Shown here piece after piece: positions 42,321 to 50,394 of a stretch of DNA of 64,000 nucleotides. The DNA is from Actinomadura sp. 7K507 (GTDB lineage Bacteria; Actinomycetota; Actinomycetes; Streptosporangiales; Streptosporangiaceae): NCBI RefSeq assembly GCF_004348425.1, contig NZ_SMKK01000002.1, positions 1 to 64,000 of the forward strand, given 5' to 3'. The notes below the pieces were generated by a model. That model searched no databases, was not told where the DNA came from, and saw nothing but the letters and a program-made list of their open reading frames with translations. How positions within the stretch are numbered: the stretch's first letter is position 1; each line of letters begins with the position of its first letter. Made by a program: the position numbers and the translations under genes.

Positions 42321-42976
42321 GCCCTGGCCCGATCCGTGTCCTGATCGTCGACGACGAGCCGATGGTGTGCGCTCACCTGCGGACCATCCTCGGCACGGCC
42401 CCCGACATCGACGTGGTCGAACCCGCCCACGACGGGGAGGCCGCGCTGCGCGCCGTCGAGCGGGAACGTCCCGACATCGTCCTGATGGACCTCCGGATGC
42501 CCGGGATGGACGGGCTGACCGCGACCGAACGCCTCCGGGCCCGCCCGGACGCCCCGGTGATCGTGGTCCTGACCACCTTCGACGCCGACGAGTACGTGCT
42601 GCGGGCCCTGCGCGCCGGCGCCGCCGGGTTCCTGGTGAAGTCGACGCCGCCGGAGGACCTGATCGACCTGGTCCGCGCCGCCCGCAGGGGGCACACCGTG
42701 CTGTCGCCCGAGGCCATGCGGCGGCTGATCAACGCCTCGTCGGCCACGGAGCAGCACAGGGAGCACGCGCGGCGGCTGGTCGCCGGGCTCACCGAACGCG
42801 AGACCGAGGTGCTGGCCTGCCTCGGCGAGGGACTGTCGAACGCGCAGATCGGCAAGCGGCTTTCGCTGACCGAGGCGACGGTGAAGAGCTACGTCTCGCG
42901 GATGCTGGTCAAGCTCGGCTGCGAGAACCGCACCCAGGCGGGCCTGGCCGCGCACAACGCCGGCCTGGTCGGGTAG
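42317..42976 (+). CDS. NarL/LuxR-type response regulator
   Basis: 219 aa. Receiver domain (VLIVDDEPMV, phospho-Asp in IVLMDLRMPGMDG, TTFDADEY, FLVKSTPPED) and a C-terminal LuxR HTH (LTERETEVLACLGEGLSNAQIGKRLSLTEATVKSYVSRML). Translated with the upstream kinase through a 4-base overlap, so they form a two-component system. A 7-bp stem-loop follows. Confidence 0.95.
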   Translation: MSPGPIRVLIVDDEPMVCAHLRTILGTAPDIDVVEPAHDGEAALRAVERERPDIVLMDLRMPGMDGLTATERLRARPDAPVIVVLTTFDADEYVLRALRAGAAGFLVKSTPPEDLIDLVRAARRGHTVLSPEAMRRLINASSATEQHREHARRLVAGLTERETEVLACLGEGLSNAQIGKRLSLTEATVKSYVSRMLVKLGCENRTQAGLAAHNAGLVG

Positions 42977-42987
42977 CCGCCTAGCCA

Positions 42988-43012
42988 CCGGACGGCTCGC
43001 CGGCTCGTCCGG
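42988..43012 (+). terminator. Stem-loop terminator after the two-component pair
   Basis: CCGGACG and CGTCCGG, 7-bp arms enclosing an 11-base GC-rich loop. Confidence 0.5.
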
Positions 43013-43059
43013 CGCCCCCCGTTCCGCCGCGCGCTGCGCTCCTGCGCTGGGGTTTAAGG

Positions 43060-43098
43060 TCCGATGTATTGAGAGGGTTGCCTTGATGTCTGATGTAT
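43060..43098 (+). promoter_or_regulatory. GntR half-sites before gntR
   Basis: TCCGATGTAT (43060-43069) and ATGTCTGATGTAT (43086-43098). The same TCYGAYNTWT-like sequence recurs at 44846, 44945 (minus), 47371 and 47520. It suggests autoregulation. Confidence 0.55.
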
Positions 43099-43137
43099 GC
43101 TCGACCGTGCTCGAAGGACCACCAGGGGGACGGCACC

Positions 43138-43893
43138 GTGTCCAGCACCAAAGGCAACACCTCCGGCCGTTCCGGCACGGGGCCTGCGCCGGCACTGCCG
43201 GTCAGCCGGCTGCGCCCGGCCTACCAGCAGGTCGCCGACCAGCTGCGTGAGCTGATCCTGGACGGGTCCCTCGCCCCGGGCGACCGCCTCCCGCCGGAGG
43301 GCGAGATCGGCGGGAACTTCGGGGTGAGCCGCAGCACGGTCCGCGAGGCGCTGCGCGTGCTGGCGTCCCAGGGCCTGGTCAAGACGGTCCGCGGCACCAC
43401 CGGCGGCACGTTCGTCTCGCACATCGAACCGGACCAGATCAGCGACTTCCTCGAGGCGGGGATCGGGCTGATGTCGGGCTCGGCCGCCCTGCCGCTTCCG
43501 GCCATCCTCGAAGCCCGCGAGCTGCTGGAGGTCCCCGCGACCGCGATCGCGGCGGAGCGGCGCGAGCAGCGGCACCTCGACGCGCTGCACGCGGTCACCG
43601 AGCGCGAGAAGCGCTCCCGCGGCCGGAGCATGAAGTTCCAGGAGCACCGGCACTTCCACGGGATCATCATGGAGGCGACCGGGAACGGGCTCCTCAAGAT
43701 GATGACGCAGCCGGTCTTCCACGTCCTGCGCACGCGGTTCCTGAACGCCGACGAGCCCGCCGAGTTCTGGGCGCAGGTCGACGACCAGCACGAGCACATC
43801 ATCACCCTGCTCGAAGCGGGCGACGGCGAGGCCGCCAGCGCCGCCATGCGCGACCACCTCCGCCACATCCGCGACGCCTACCGCGAAGGCTGA
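43138..43893 (+). CDS. GntR-family (FadR-type, FCD domain) regulator
   Basis: 251 aa. N-terminal winged helix (AYQQVADQLRELILDGSLAPGDRLPPEGEIGGNFGVSRSTVREALRVLASQGLVKTVRG) and an all-helical FCD ligand domain with metal-site residues (ILEARELLEVPATAIAA, EHRHFHGIIMEATGN, DDQHEHIITLLEAGD, MRDHLRHI). GTG 43138 is preferred to ATG 43093: GGGGGACGG precedes it and the upstream ATG lies inside the putative operator. FCD regulators usually sense organic acids, so it is the natural controller of the CoA-thioester genes that follow. Confidence 0.88.
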   Translation: MSSTKGNTSGRSGTGPAPALPVSRLRPAYQQVADQLRELILDGSLAPGDRLPPEGEIGGNFGVSRSTVREALRVLASQGLVKTVRGTTGGTFVSHIEPDQISDFLEAGIGLMSGSAALPLPAILEARELLEVPATAIAAERREQRHLDALHAVTEREKRSRGRSMKFQEHRHFHGIIMEATGNGLLKMMTQPVFHVLRTRFLNADEPAEFWAQVDDQHEHIITLLEAGDGEAASAAMRDHLRHIRDAYREG

Positions 43894-43911
43894 CCCCGAC
43901 CGCACGCCCGC

Positions 43912-43970
43912 CTATACCGGACGGTCAGGCGGCCGGACGGTCAGGCAGTCAGGCGGCCGGACGGCCGGGC
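43912..43970. repeat. Imperfect direct repeats between convergent genes
   Basis: The unit CGGACGGTCAGGC recurs with CGGCC spacers (CGGACGGTCAGGCGGC, CGGACGGTCAGGCAGTCAGGCGGC, CGGACGG). It lies in the intergenic space of gntR and the crotonase gene. Probably replication slippage. Confidence 0.5.
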
Positions 43971-44012
43971 GCGGCCCCCCGAGACCGCACCCGGCCGAGA
44001 CCGTGGGGAGAG

Positions 44013-44801
44013 TCAGGCCCAGCTGGGCGGACGGTTCTCGCGGTGGGCGCGGAAGCCCTCCTGCGCCTCGGAGTCCGGCGGCGTGACGTAGGAGACGAAC
44101 CCCTCGAGCTCCCGGTCGAGGGCCTCCGCCATGGGGAGTCCTTCCATCGCGGCGAGCTGGCGCTTCATCGCGGCCATCCCGGCGCGCGACTTCCCGCTGA
44201 GGTCCTTGGCGAGTTCGTCCACGGCGGCCGCGAGCCGATCGTCGGGGACGGCCTTCAGTGCGATGCCGAGGTCGACCGCCTCGGCGGCGGGGATCCAGCG
44301 GCCGGTGAGAAATATCTCCTTGGCCCGCTGGCGGCCGATGATGCGGGGGAGCCGCGCCGTCGAGCCGCCCACGGGGACGAGGCCGAAGGCGGCGTGCGCG
44401 TCGGCGACCCGTGCCGACTCGGCCATCACCACAAGGTCGCAGGCCAGCAGGATCTCGAACCCGCCGGCGCGGGCGAGGCCGTTGACGGCGGCGATGACCG
44501 GCATCGGCAGCCGCTCCAGCCGCAGGGTGAGCGCCGCGATCCGCTTGCCGAGCCGCTCCCAGACGGCCGGGTCGGCGAAAGCCCGGTCCAGCACGGCGAG
44601 GTCGAGGCCTGCGGTGAAGGCGCGGCCCGTCCCGCCGATGACCAGGACGCGGGCGTCGCGGTCGGCCTCGGCCGCGTCGATCGCGGCCTCCAGGTCGTCG
44701 AGCGCCTGCGCGGTGAGGCTGTTCATCGAGTCCGGGCGGGTGAAGGTGATACGTGCGACCCGGTCGGTCACCTCAAGGGTCATGGTCTCCAGCGTCGGCA
44801 C
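44013..44801 (-). CDS. Enoyl-CoA hydratase/isomerase (crotonase) family protein
   Basis: 262 aa. Crotonase core: ARITFTRPDSMNSLTAQALDDLE, oxyanion-forming GGTGRAFTAGLDL, and ARAGGFEILLACDLVVMAESA followed by FGLVPVGGSTARLPRIIG. The first catalytic Glu of classical hydratases is not obvious, so isomerase, hydrolase or lyase activity is possible. GTG 44801 has GGAGGGG eight bases upstream. Candidate GntR sites lie at 44846 and 44945, so it is likely the minus-strand arm of the catabolic regulon. Confidence 0.85.
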   Translation of the reverse strand: MPTLETMTLEVTDRVARITFTRPDSMNSLTAQALDDLEAAIDAAEADRDARVLVIGGTGRAFTAGLDLAVLDRAFADPAVWERLGKRIAALTLRLERLPMPVIAAVNGLARAGGFEILLACDLVVMAESARVADAHAAFGLVPVGGSTARLPRIIGRQRAKEIFLTGRWIPAAEAVDLGIALKAVPDDRLAAAVDELAKDLSGKSRAGMAAMKRQLAAMEGLPMAEALDRELEGFVSYVTPPDSEAQEGFRAHRENRPPSWA

Positions 44802-44845
44802 GGTCGTCCCCTCCCGGACGGTTCCGGCACCGTCCCCGCCATATA

Positions 44846-44855
44846 TCTGATGTTT
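44846..44855 (+). promoter_or_regulatory. GntR half-site near the crotonase start
   Basis: TCTGATGTTT in the AT-rich stretch CATATATCTGATGTTTCA, 45 bases upstream of the crotonase GTG. Same as 47371-47380. Confidence 0.5.
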
Positions 44856-44944
44856 CAAAATTGGAGGGTACCCGCAGGATCGCTTCGCCCGTCAACCGCC
44901 AACTCGCCCCCGCCGGGGGGATGACAGCGAGGCGGTAATCGGTT

Positions 44945-44954
44945 AAAAATCGGA
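44945..44954 (-). promoter_or_regulatory. GntR half-site between crotonase and E1 genes
   Basis: On the minus strand AGATATGTCCGATTTTTAAC; the segment aligns with CGATATGTCTGACTTTAACG at 47513 in front of the MaoC operon. It lies 35 bases before the E1 gene. Confidence 0.55.
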
Positions 44955-44988
44955 CATATCTATCGCAGTATCCGATCGCGACTGGCAG

Positions 44989-47367
44989 GTGACAGTGACC
45001 GTGCAGGCGGGCCCGACACCGACCGTGCTCGACGAGATCCAGCGGCGCGTGCTGTGGCTCGGCACACGCATCGTGGACGCCGCGAACCGGGAGCGCGACA
45101 CCGGGGACGGCCTCAAGGTCGGGGGCCACCAGGCGTCCAGCGCCTCGCTCGTGACCGCGATGACCGCGCTGTGGTTCGCCCACCTGGACGCGGAGGACCG
45201 GGTCGCGGTCAAGCCGCACGCCTCGCCCGCCTTCCACGCGATCCAGTACCTGCTCGGCGGGCTCGACCGCGCGTACCTGACGCGACTGCGGGCCCGCGGG
45301 GGCCTCCAGTCGTATCCGAGCCGCACCAAGGACCCCGACGCCGTCGACTTCTCGACGGGCTCGGTCGGTCTCGGCGCGGCGGCGCCGCTGTTCGCCTCGC
45401 TCACCCGCCGGTACGTCGACGCCCATTTCGGTGCGCGGCCCGGGTCCCGGTTCGTCGCGCTGGTCGGGGACGCGGAACTGGACGAGGGCAACGTCTGGGA
45501 GGCCGTGGCCGAACCGGCGGCGGCCGGGCTGGGCAACGTGATGTGGGTGGTGGACTTCAACCGGCAGTCCCTCGACCGGGTGGTGCCGGGCGTCCGCATC
45601 CACCAGTGGCGCGGGCAGTTCGCGGCGGCCGGATGGCACGTGGTGGAGATCAAGTACGGGCGGCGGCTCCAGGCCGCGTTCGAGCGTCCGGGCGGGGAGC
45701 ACCTGCGGACGTGGATCGACGCGATGCCCAACGAGCAGTACCAGTCGCTCTTCGCCCTGGAGGGGCCCGCCCTGCGCGAACGGTTCCTGGACGGCGCCCC
45801 GCCCCAGGTCGGCGAGTTCGTCGCGGACCTGCCCGACGCGGAGCTGGGGCCGCTGGTCACCGACCTCGGCGGGCACGACGTGGAGGCGGTGCTGGACGCG
45901 TTCGCGGAGTGCGACGCGGTCCGCGACAGGCCGAGCGTGGTGTTCGCCTACACGGTGAAGGGCTGGGGGCTGCCGCTCGCGGGCGGTCCCCGCAACCATG
46001 CCGCGCTGCTCACCGGCGAGCAGATCGACGAGCTGAGAACCCGGACGGGCCTGACCTCCGAAACCGAATGGGACCCGCTGGATCCGGCTTCACCCGCGGG
46101 AATCTGGGCCGGAGCGCGCCGCGACCATCTGGCCAGGCGTCCCCGCTCCGCGTCACCGGAGGTCGCGGTGCCGGCGGCCACGGGTGTGCGGACGGGGAAG
46201 CCCACCTCCACCCAGGAGGTGTTCGGCCGGGTGCTGACGGACCTGGCCCGGGACGAGGCGGTGGCTCCGTACCTGGTCACGACGGCCCCGGACGTCGCCA
46301 CGTCCACCAACCTCGCGGGGTTCATCAACAAGACGGGCGTGTTCTCGCCCGCGCAGCGGCGGGCCTGGTCGCAGGACGGCCCGCTGCGCTGGACGGAGAA
46401 CCCGGCCGGCCAGCACATCGAGCTGGGCATCTCGGAGATGAACCTGTTCCTGCTGCTCGGGCAGCTCGGCCTGGCCTGGGACATGTCGGACCAGCCGCTG
46501 CTGCCCGTGGGCACCGTCTACGACCCGTTCGTCCTGCGGGGGCTGGACGCCTTCCTGTACGGGGCGTACTCGGGGTCGCGGTTCGTCGTGGCGGGCACGC
46601 CGTCGGGGATCTCGCTCGCCCCGGAGGGCGGCGCGCACCAGTCGTCCATCACGGCGTCGGTGGGGATCGAGCTGCCGGGCGTCACGTTCGCCGAGCCCAC
46701 CTACGGAGCGGCCCTGGACTGGCTGCTGTGCGACGCGCTCGGCCGGATCGCCGCGGACCCCGCCGGATCGGACGACCGCGAGGTCGCCTACTACTTCCGG
46801 CTGACGACCCGTCCGATCGACCAGTCCCCGTTCGAGGCGGCGCGGGCGCGGCTCGGCGACGGCGCGGTCCGGGCGCAGGCGCTCGCCGGGGCGTACCGGC
46901 TCAAGGACGCCCACCACGACCGCCCGGACCTGCGGGACGAACGCGCGCCGGTCGTGCATCTCGCGGCGTCGGGCGCGGTCATGCCCGAAGTGCTGGAGGC
47001 GGCCGGGGAGCTGGCGGACGAGGGGGTCGCCGCGCATGTCGTGGACGTCACGTCCGCCGGCCGGCTCTACCGTTCGTGGCAGGACGGGCTGCGGCAGGGG
47101 GTGCGGACCGCGACGGCACGGCCGGCCCCGGACGGGTTGCGCGCCGCGTTCCCCGATCGGGCGCCCGTCGTGACCGTCCAGGACGCGGCGTCGCACGCGC
47201 TGGCGTGGCTCGGGTCCGCACTCGGTGTAGCGGCCGTCCCGCTTGGAGTGGACGAGTTCGGGCAGTCCGGAAGCATCCGGGACCTGTACGAGCTGCATGA
47301 TCTGCGCGCCGGGGCGATCGTCAACGCCGCGCTGGCCGCGCTCCACCTCGCGGACGATCGGTCGTAA
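44989..47367 (+). CDS. Transketolase-like / homodimeric pyruvate dehydrogenase E1-type enzyme
   Basis: 792 aa TPP enzyme. An N-terminal domain carries the TPP motif (GDAELDEGNVWEAVAEPAAA...VMWVVDFNRQ, about residues 160-195) and HASPAFHAIQYLLGG. A middle Pyr domain has GQHIELGISEMNLFLLLGQLG and EGGAHQSSITASVGIELPG, and the transketolase C-terminal domain has APVVHLAASGAVMPEVLEAA. The pattern is AceE-like, but the protein is shorter than typical AceE (about 880-930 aa) and no E2 or E3 gene is near. It may decarboxylate a 2-oxoacid made by the pathway. Three GTG codons compete as start (44989, 44995, 45001). Confidence 0.85.
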   Translation: MTVTVQAGPTPTVLDEIQRRVLWLGTRIVDAANRERDTGDGLKVGGHQASSASLVTAMTALWFAHLDAEDRVAVKPHASPAFHAIQYLLGGLDRAYLTRLRARGGLQSYPSRTKDPDAVDFSTGSVGLGAAAPLFASLTRRYVDAHFGARPGSRFVALVGDAELDEGNVWEAVAEPAAAGLGNVMWVVDFNRQSLDRVVPGVRIHQWRGQFAAAGWHVVEIKYGRRLQAAFERPGGEHLRTWIDAMPNEQYQSLFALEGPALRERFLDGAPPQVGEFVADLPDAELGPLVTDLGGHDVEAVLDAFAECDAVRDRPSVVFAYTVKGWGLPLAGGPRNHAALLTGEQIDELRTRTGLTSETEWDPLDPASPAGIWAGARRDHLARRPRSASPEVAVPAATGVRTGKPTSTQEVFGRVLTDLARDEAVAPYLVTTAPDVATSTNLAGFINKTGVFSPAQRRAWSQDGPLRWTENPAGQHIELGISEMNLFLLLGQLGLAWDMSDQPLLPVGTVYDPFVLRGLDAFLYGAYSGSRFVVAGTPSGISLAPEGGAHQSSITASVGIELPGVTFAEPTYGAALDWLLCDALGRIAADPAGSDDREVAYYFRLTTRPIDQSPFEAARARLGDGAVRAQALAGAYRLKDAHHDRPDLRDERAPVVHLAASGAVMPEVLEAAGELADEGVAAHVVDVTSAGRLYRSWQDGLRQGVRTATARPAPDGLRAAFPDRAPVVTVQDAASHALAWLGSALGVAAVPLGVDEFGQSGSIRDLYELHDLRAGAIVNAALAALHLADDRS

Positions 47368-47370
47368 ACC

Positions 47371-47380
47371 TCTGATGTTT
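47371..47380 (+). promoter_or_regulatory. GntR half-site after the E1 gene
   Basis: TCTGATGTTT, four bases past the E1 stop, about 190 bases before the MaoC operon. Identical to 44846-44855. Confidence 0.45.
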
Positions 47381-47461
47381 CGAGATTCCGCCGGGGCGGA
47401 CCGGCCCGAGCCGGGGCGTCCGGCATCAGGAAAAGTGCAGGTACAGCACAGGGTTGGTGTC

Positions 47462-47488
47462 TGTCCAAAAGGTCATCCGTCTTGGACA
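47462..47488. promoter_or_regulatory. Inverted repeat upstream of the 11-gene operon
   Basis: TGTCCAA-N13-TTGGACA, 7-bp perfect arms ending at the -35 side of the operon promoter. It may be the site of a second regulator. Confidence 0.5.
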
Positions 47489-47529
47489 CCAGCCCTGGAC
47501 TTACCCTAGTATCGATATGTCTGACTTTA
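47484..47529 (+). promoter_or_regulatory. Promoter and operator of the 11-gene operon
   Basis: A -10 TAGTAT (47507-47512) lies 17 bases after a weak -35 GGACAC (47484-47489). TCTGACTTTA (47520-47529), a GntR-type half-site, covers the expected start point. The MaoC start codon follows 30 bases later, after a (GATGC)3 repeat. Confidence 0.5.
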
Positions 47530-47558
47530 ACGATGCGATGCGATGCGAGAGGACGGCC

Positions 47559-48095
47559 ATGACGCTCAAGGACGGGTGGAAGGGACGGTTCTACGAGGAC
47601 TTCCAGGTGGGCGACGTCTACCGGCATCCCCTCGGGCGCACGGTCACCGAGAGCGACAACACCTGGTTCACGCTCCTGACGATGAACACGAACCAGATGC
47701 ACTTCAACGGCGAGTACGCCGCGAAGTCCGAGTTCGGCAGGCCGCTGGTCGTGTCCACCCTGACCGTCGCGATCGCGGTCGGGCAGAGCGTCATCGACAC
47801 CACCCAAAATGCGTTCGCCAACCTCGGCTGGGAGGACATCAGGATGTCCCACCCGGTCTTCGCCGGCGACACCCTGTTCAGCGAGTCGCTCGTGCTGGAC
47901 AAGCGCGAGTCGTCGAGCCGCCCGCACGCCGGCATCGTCACCATCCGCACCCGCACCCTCAACCAGGACGGCGACGAGGTCTGCACGTTCCGCCGCAGCT
48001 TCCTGGTCTACAAGCAGGGCGCCGAGCCGCTGGACGACCTGTTCCCCGAGGCGAAGAAGCCGCTCAGCCTCGAAGCCGAGGAAGGCCGCGCATGA
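47559..48095 (+). CDS. MaoC-family dehydratase/hydratase
   Basis: 178 aa hot-dog fold. WKGRFYEDFQVGDVYRHPLGRTVTE, active-site region NTNQMHFNGEYA and TSLPSV-like substitutes STLTVAIAVG. It resembles itaconyl-CoA/mesaconyl-CoA-type hydratases more than fatty-acid MaoC, judged by the GRTVTESDN..FT start; this is a tentative reading. ATG 47559 has GAGAGGA upstream. First gene of the operon. Confidence 0.88.
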   Translation: MTLKDGWKGRFYEDFQVGDVYRHPLGRTVTESDNTWFTLLTMNTNQMHFNGEYAAKSEFGRPLVVSTLTVAIAVGQSVIDTTQNAFANLGWEDIRMSHPVFAGDTLFSESLVLDKRESSSRPHAGIVTIRTRTLNQDGDEVCTFRRSFLVYKQGAEPLDDLFPEAKKPLSLEAEEGRA

Positions 48096-49126
48096 GGATC
48101 ACGTTCGCCCCCTGGGGGGAGACGCTCGCGGAGCTGACCGACGCGGCCCGCCGCGCGGAGGCCGGCGGCGCCGAGGTCATCTGGGTGCCCGAGCTGCACC
48201 GCAGCGCCACGGTCACCGCCGCCGCGCTCGCCGCCGCCACCGAGCGGGCACGGATCGGCACCGGGATCGCGCTCGCGTTCACCCGCAGCCCCATGATCAC
48301 CGCGCTGGAGGCGCTGGACCTGGACGACATGTCCGAGGGGCGGTTCATCCTCGGCCTCGGGACGGGCGTCCAGCGGCTCAACGAGGACTGGCACAACGTC
48401 CCGTTCGGCAAGCCCGTCACGCACTTGCGCGAGACCGTGCGCAACGTCCGCGAGTTCTGGGCGACGTGCACGACCGGCGACCCGATCGACCTGCCGGGCG
48501 ACGAGGAGCCGATGAGGATCCGCGGCTACCAGCGTCCCTTCCCGGTGCGCCGCGCCGACATCCCCGTCTACATCGCCGCGATGGGCCCGGCCATGACCCG
48601 CCTCGCCGGGACGATCGGCGACGGCTGGATCAGCCACGAGCTGTGCTCCCCCCGCTACCTCGCCGAGCAGATCATGCCCGAGCTGGAGACCGGCATCTCC
48701 CGCGCCGAGGGCAAGCGGCGCGAGGACGTCGACGTCGTCGTGTCCGCCTGCTGCTCGGTCTCCGACGACCGCGCAACCGCGCTGCGCCGCGTGTCCGGGC
48801 TCGTCGGCTTCTACGCCAGCGTGCGCACCTACGCCGACTTCTTCGCCTTCCACGGGCTGGCGGAGCAGCAGCAGGCCGTCATCGCCGCGTTCCGCAACGG
48901 CACGGGGGCCGAGCACCTCGCCGAGACGGTCTCCCCCGAGATGATCGACGCGCTGACGATGGCGGGCGGGCGCGACGAGGTCGCCGAGCGCATCGCCGCC
49001 TACGAGGGCCTCGCCGACTCGGTGAAGCTCAGCCCGCCGACCCACGGTCTCAGCGCCACCGAGACCCGCGCGGCCCAGGACGAGCTCCTGTCGCTGCTGC
49101 CAGACCTCACAGGGAGCTCCGCTTGA
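48092..49126 (+). CDS. LLM-class flavin-dependent oxidoreductase
   Basis: 344 aa luciferase-like TIM barrel. ITFAPWGETLAELTDAARRAEAGGAEVIWVPELHRSA, TGIALAFTRSPMITALEALDLDDMSEGRFILGLGTG, PVYIAAMGPAMTRLAGTIGDGW. These enzymes use F420 or FMN to oxidise or reduce a wide range of substrates. ATGA overlap with the MaoC gene and TTGA overlap with the CoA-transferase gene. Confidence 0.9.
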   Translation: MRITFAPWGETLAELTDAARRAEAGGAEVIWVPELHRSATVTAAALAAATERARIGTGIALAFTRSPMITALEALDLDDMSEGRFILGLGTGVQRLNEDWHNVPFGKPVTHLRETVRNVREFWATCTTGDPIDLPGDEEPMRIRGYQRPFPVRRADIPVYIAAMGPAMTRLAGTIGDGWISHELCSPRYLAEQIMPELETGISRAEGKRREDVDVVVSACCSVSDDRATALRRVSGLVGFYASVRTYADFFAFHGLAEQQQAVIAAFRNGTGAEHLAETVSPEMIDALTMAGGRDEVAERIAAYEGLADSVKLSPPTHGLSATETRAAQDELLSLLPDLTGSSA

Positions 49127-50394
49127 AACCTCTCGAAGACGTCCGCATCATCGCCGTCGAGCAGTACGGCGCCGGCCCGTTCGGCAGCGTGCACCTCGCC
49201 GACCTCGGCGCCGAGGTGATCAAGATCGAGGAGCCCCGGTCGGGCGGCGACGTCGGCCGCTACGTCCCCCCGTACGGCGAGGACGAGGACTCGCTGTTCT
49301 TCGAGACGTTCAACCGCAACAAGCGCAGCCTGTCCCTCGACCTGTCGACCGAGGGGGGCCGCCGGGTCTTCGAGGACCTGGTGAAGGTGTCCGACGTCGT
49401 GTACTCCAACCTGCGCGGCGACGTCCCTAAGAAGATCGGCATCACCTACGACGACCTGAAGCACCTGAACCCGGCGATCGTGTGCTGCTCGCTCACCGGG
49501 TTCGGGATGAACGGGCCGCGCAGCAAGGAGCCGGGCTACGACTACGTGCTGCAGGGCCTCGCCGGGTGGATGGACCTGACCGGCGAGCCGGACGGCCCGC
49601 CCACCAAGTCGGGGCTGTCGCTGGTCGACTACTCCGGCGGGTTCGTCGCGGCGATCTCCCTGCTGGCCGGGCTGCACGCGGCGCGCCGCGACGGCGTCGG
49701 GATGGACTGCGACGTCAGCCTGTACGACACCGCGATCGGGCTGCTGACCTACCCGGCGACCTGGCACCTGAACGCCGGGTTCACCCCGGAGCGCACGAGC
49801 CACTCGGCGCACCCGTCGCTGGTGCCGTTCCAGGCGTTCGGGGCGAGCGACGGCTGGTTCATCGTCGGCTGCGCGAAGGAGAAGTTCTGGACGCGGCTGG
49901 CGTCCGTCGTCGGCCACCCCGAGTGGGCCGAGGCCGGGTCCGGGTACGGATCGTTCGCCGACCGGGCCCGCAACAAGGACACGCTGATCCCCCTCCTCGA
50001 GGACATCTTCCGGCAGCGGACCGTGGACGAGTGGCTGGAGCAGCTGTACGCCGCGTCCATCCCCTGCGGCCCGATCAACGACGTCGAGCAGGCCATGAAG
50101 GAGGAGCACACCAAGGCGCGCGGGCTCCGGGTCACGACCGAGCACCCGCGTTTCGGGACGGTGGAGCAGCTCGCCTCGCCGGTCCGGGTGGGTTCCGAGC
50201 AGCCGGAGTACCGCCGGGCGCCGCTCCGCAACGAGGACTTCGACCTGGTGGTCCGCGAGATCGCCGGGTATGACGACGCCACGGTGGCCGAGCTGCGGGA
50301 CGGGGGAGCGTTCGGCGACGTCGAGCCGCCCGCGGCCAAGCCCGCACCGGACGGGAAGGCCGCCGACACCGAACCGGAGGCGGCGTCGCGATGA
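49123..50394 (+). CDS. CaiB/BaiF (type III) CoA-transferase
   Basis: 423 aa. DVRIIAVEQYGAGPFGSVHLADLGAEVIKIE, RNKRSLSLDLSTEGG, CCSLTGFGMNGP, and the catalytic Asp in SGLSLVDYSGGFVA (about residue 167). It moves CoA from a donor thioester to the pathway acid, or intramolecularly. The TTG start overlaps the preceding stop. The C-terminus has an extra Pro/Ala-rich tail of about 25 residues. Confidence 0.92.
   Translation: MKPLEDVRIIAVEQYGAGPFGSVHLADLGAEVIKIEEPRSGGDVGRYVPPYGEDEDSLFFETFNRNKRSLSLDLSTEGGRRVFEDLVKVSDVVYSNLRGDVPKKIGITYDDLKHLNPAIVCCSLTGFGMNGPRSKEPGYDYVLQGLAGWMDLTGEPDGPPTKSGLSLVDYSGGFVAAISLLAGLHAARRDGVGMDCDVSLYDTAIGLLTYPATWHLNAGFTPERTSHSAHPSLVPFQAFGASDGWFIVGCAKEKFWTRLASVVGHPEWAEAGSGYGSFADRARNKDTLIPLLEDIFRQRTVDEWLEQLYAASIPCGPINDVEQAMKEEHTKARGLRVTTEHPRFGTVEQLASPVRVGSEQPEYRRAPLRNEDFDLVVREIAGYDDATVAELRDGGAFGDVEPPAAKPAPDGKAADTEPEAASR

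Noticed and set aside
43093-43137. ATG at 43093 as start of the GntR gene
   Set aside because: It lies within the putative operator TCTGATGTAT and has no Shine-Dalgarno sequence; GTG 43138 has one and fits the family length.
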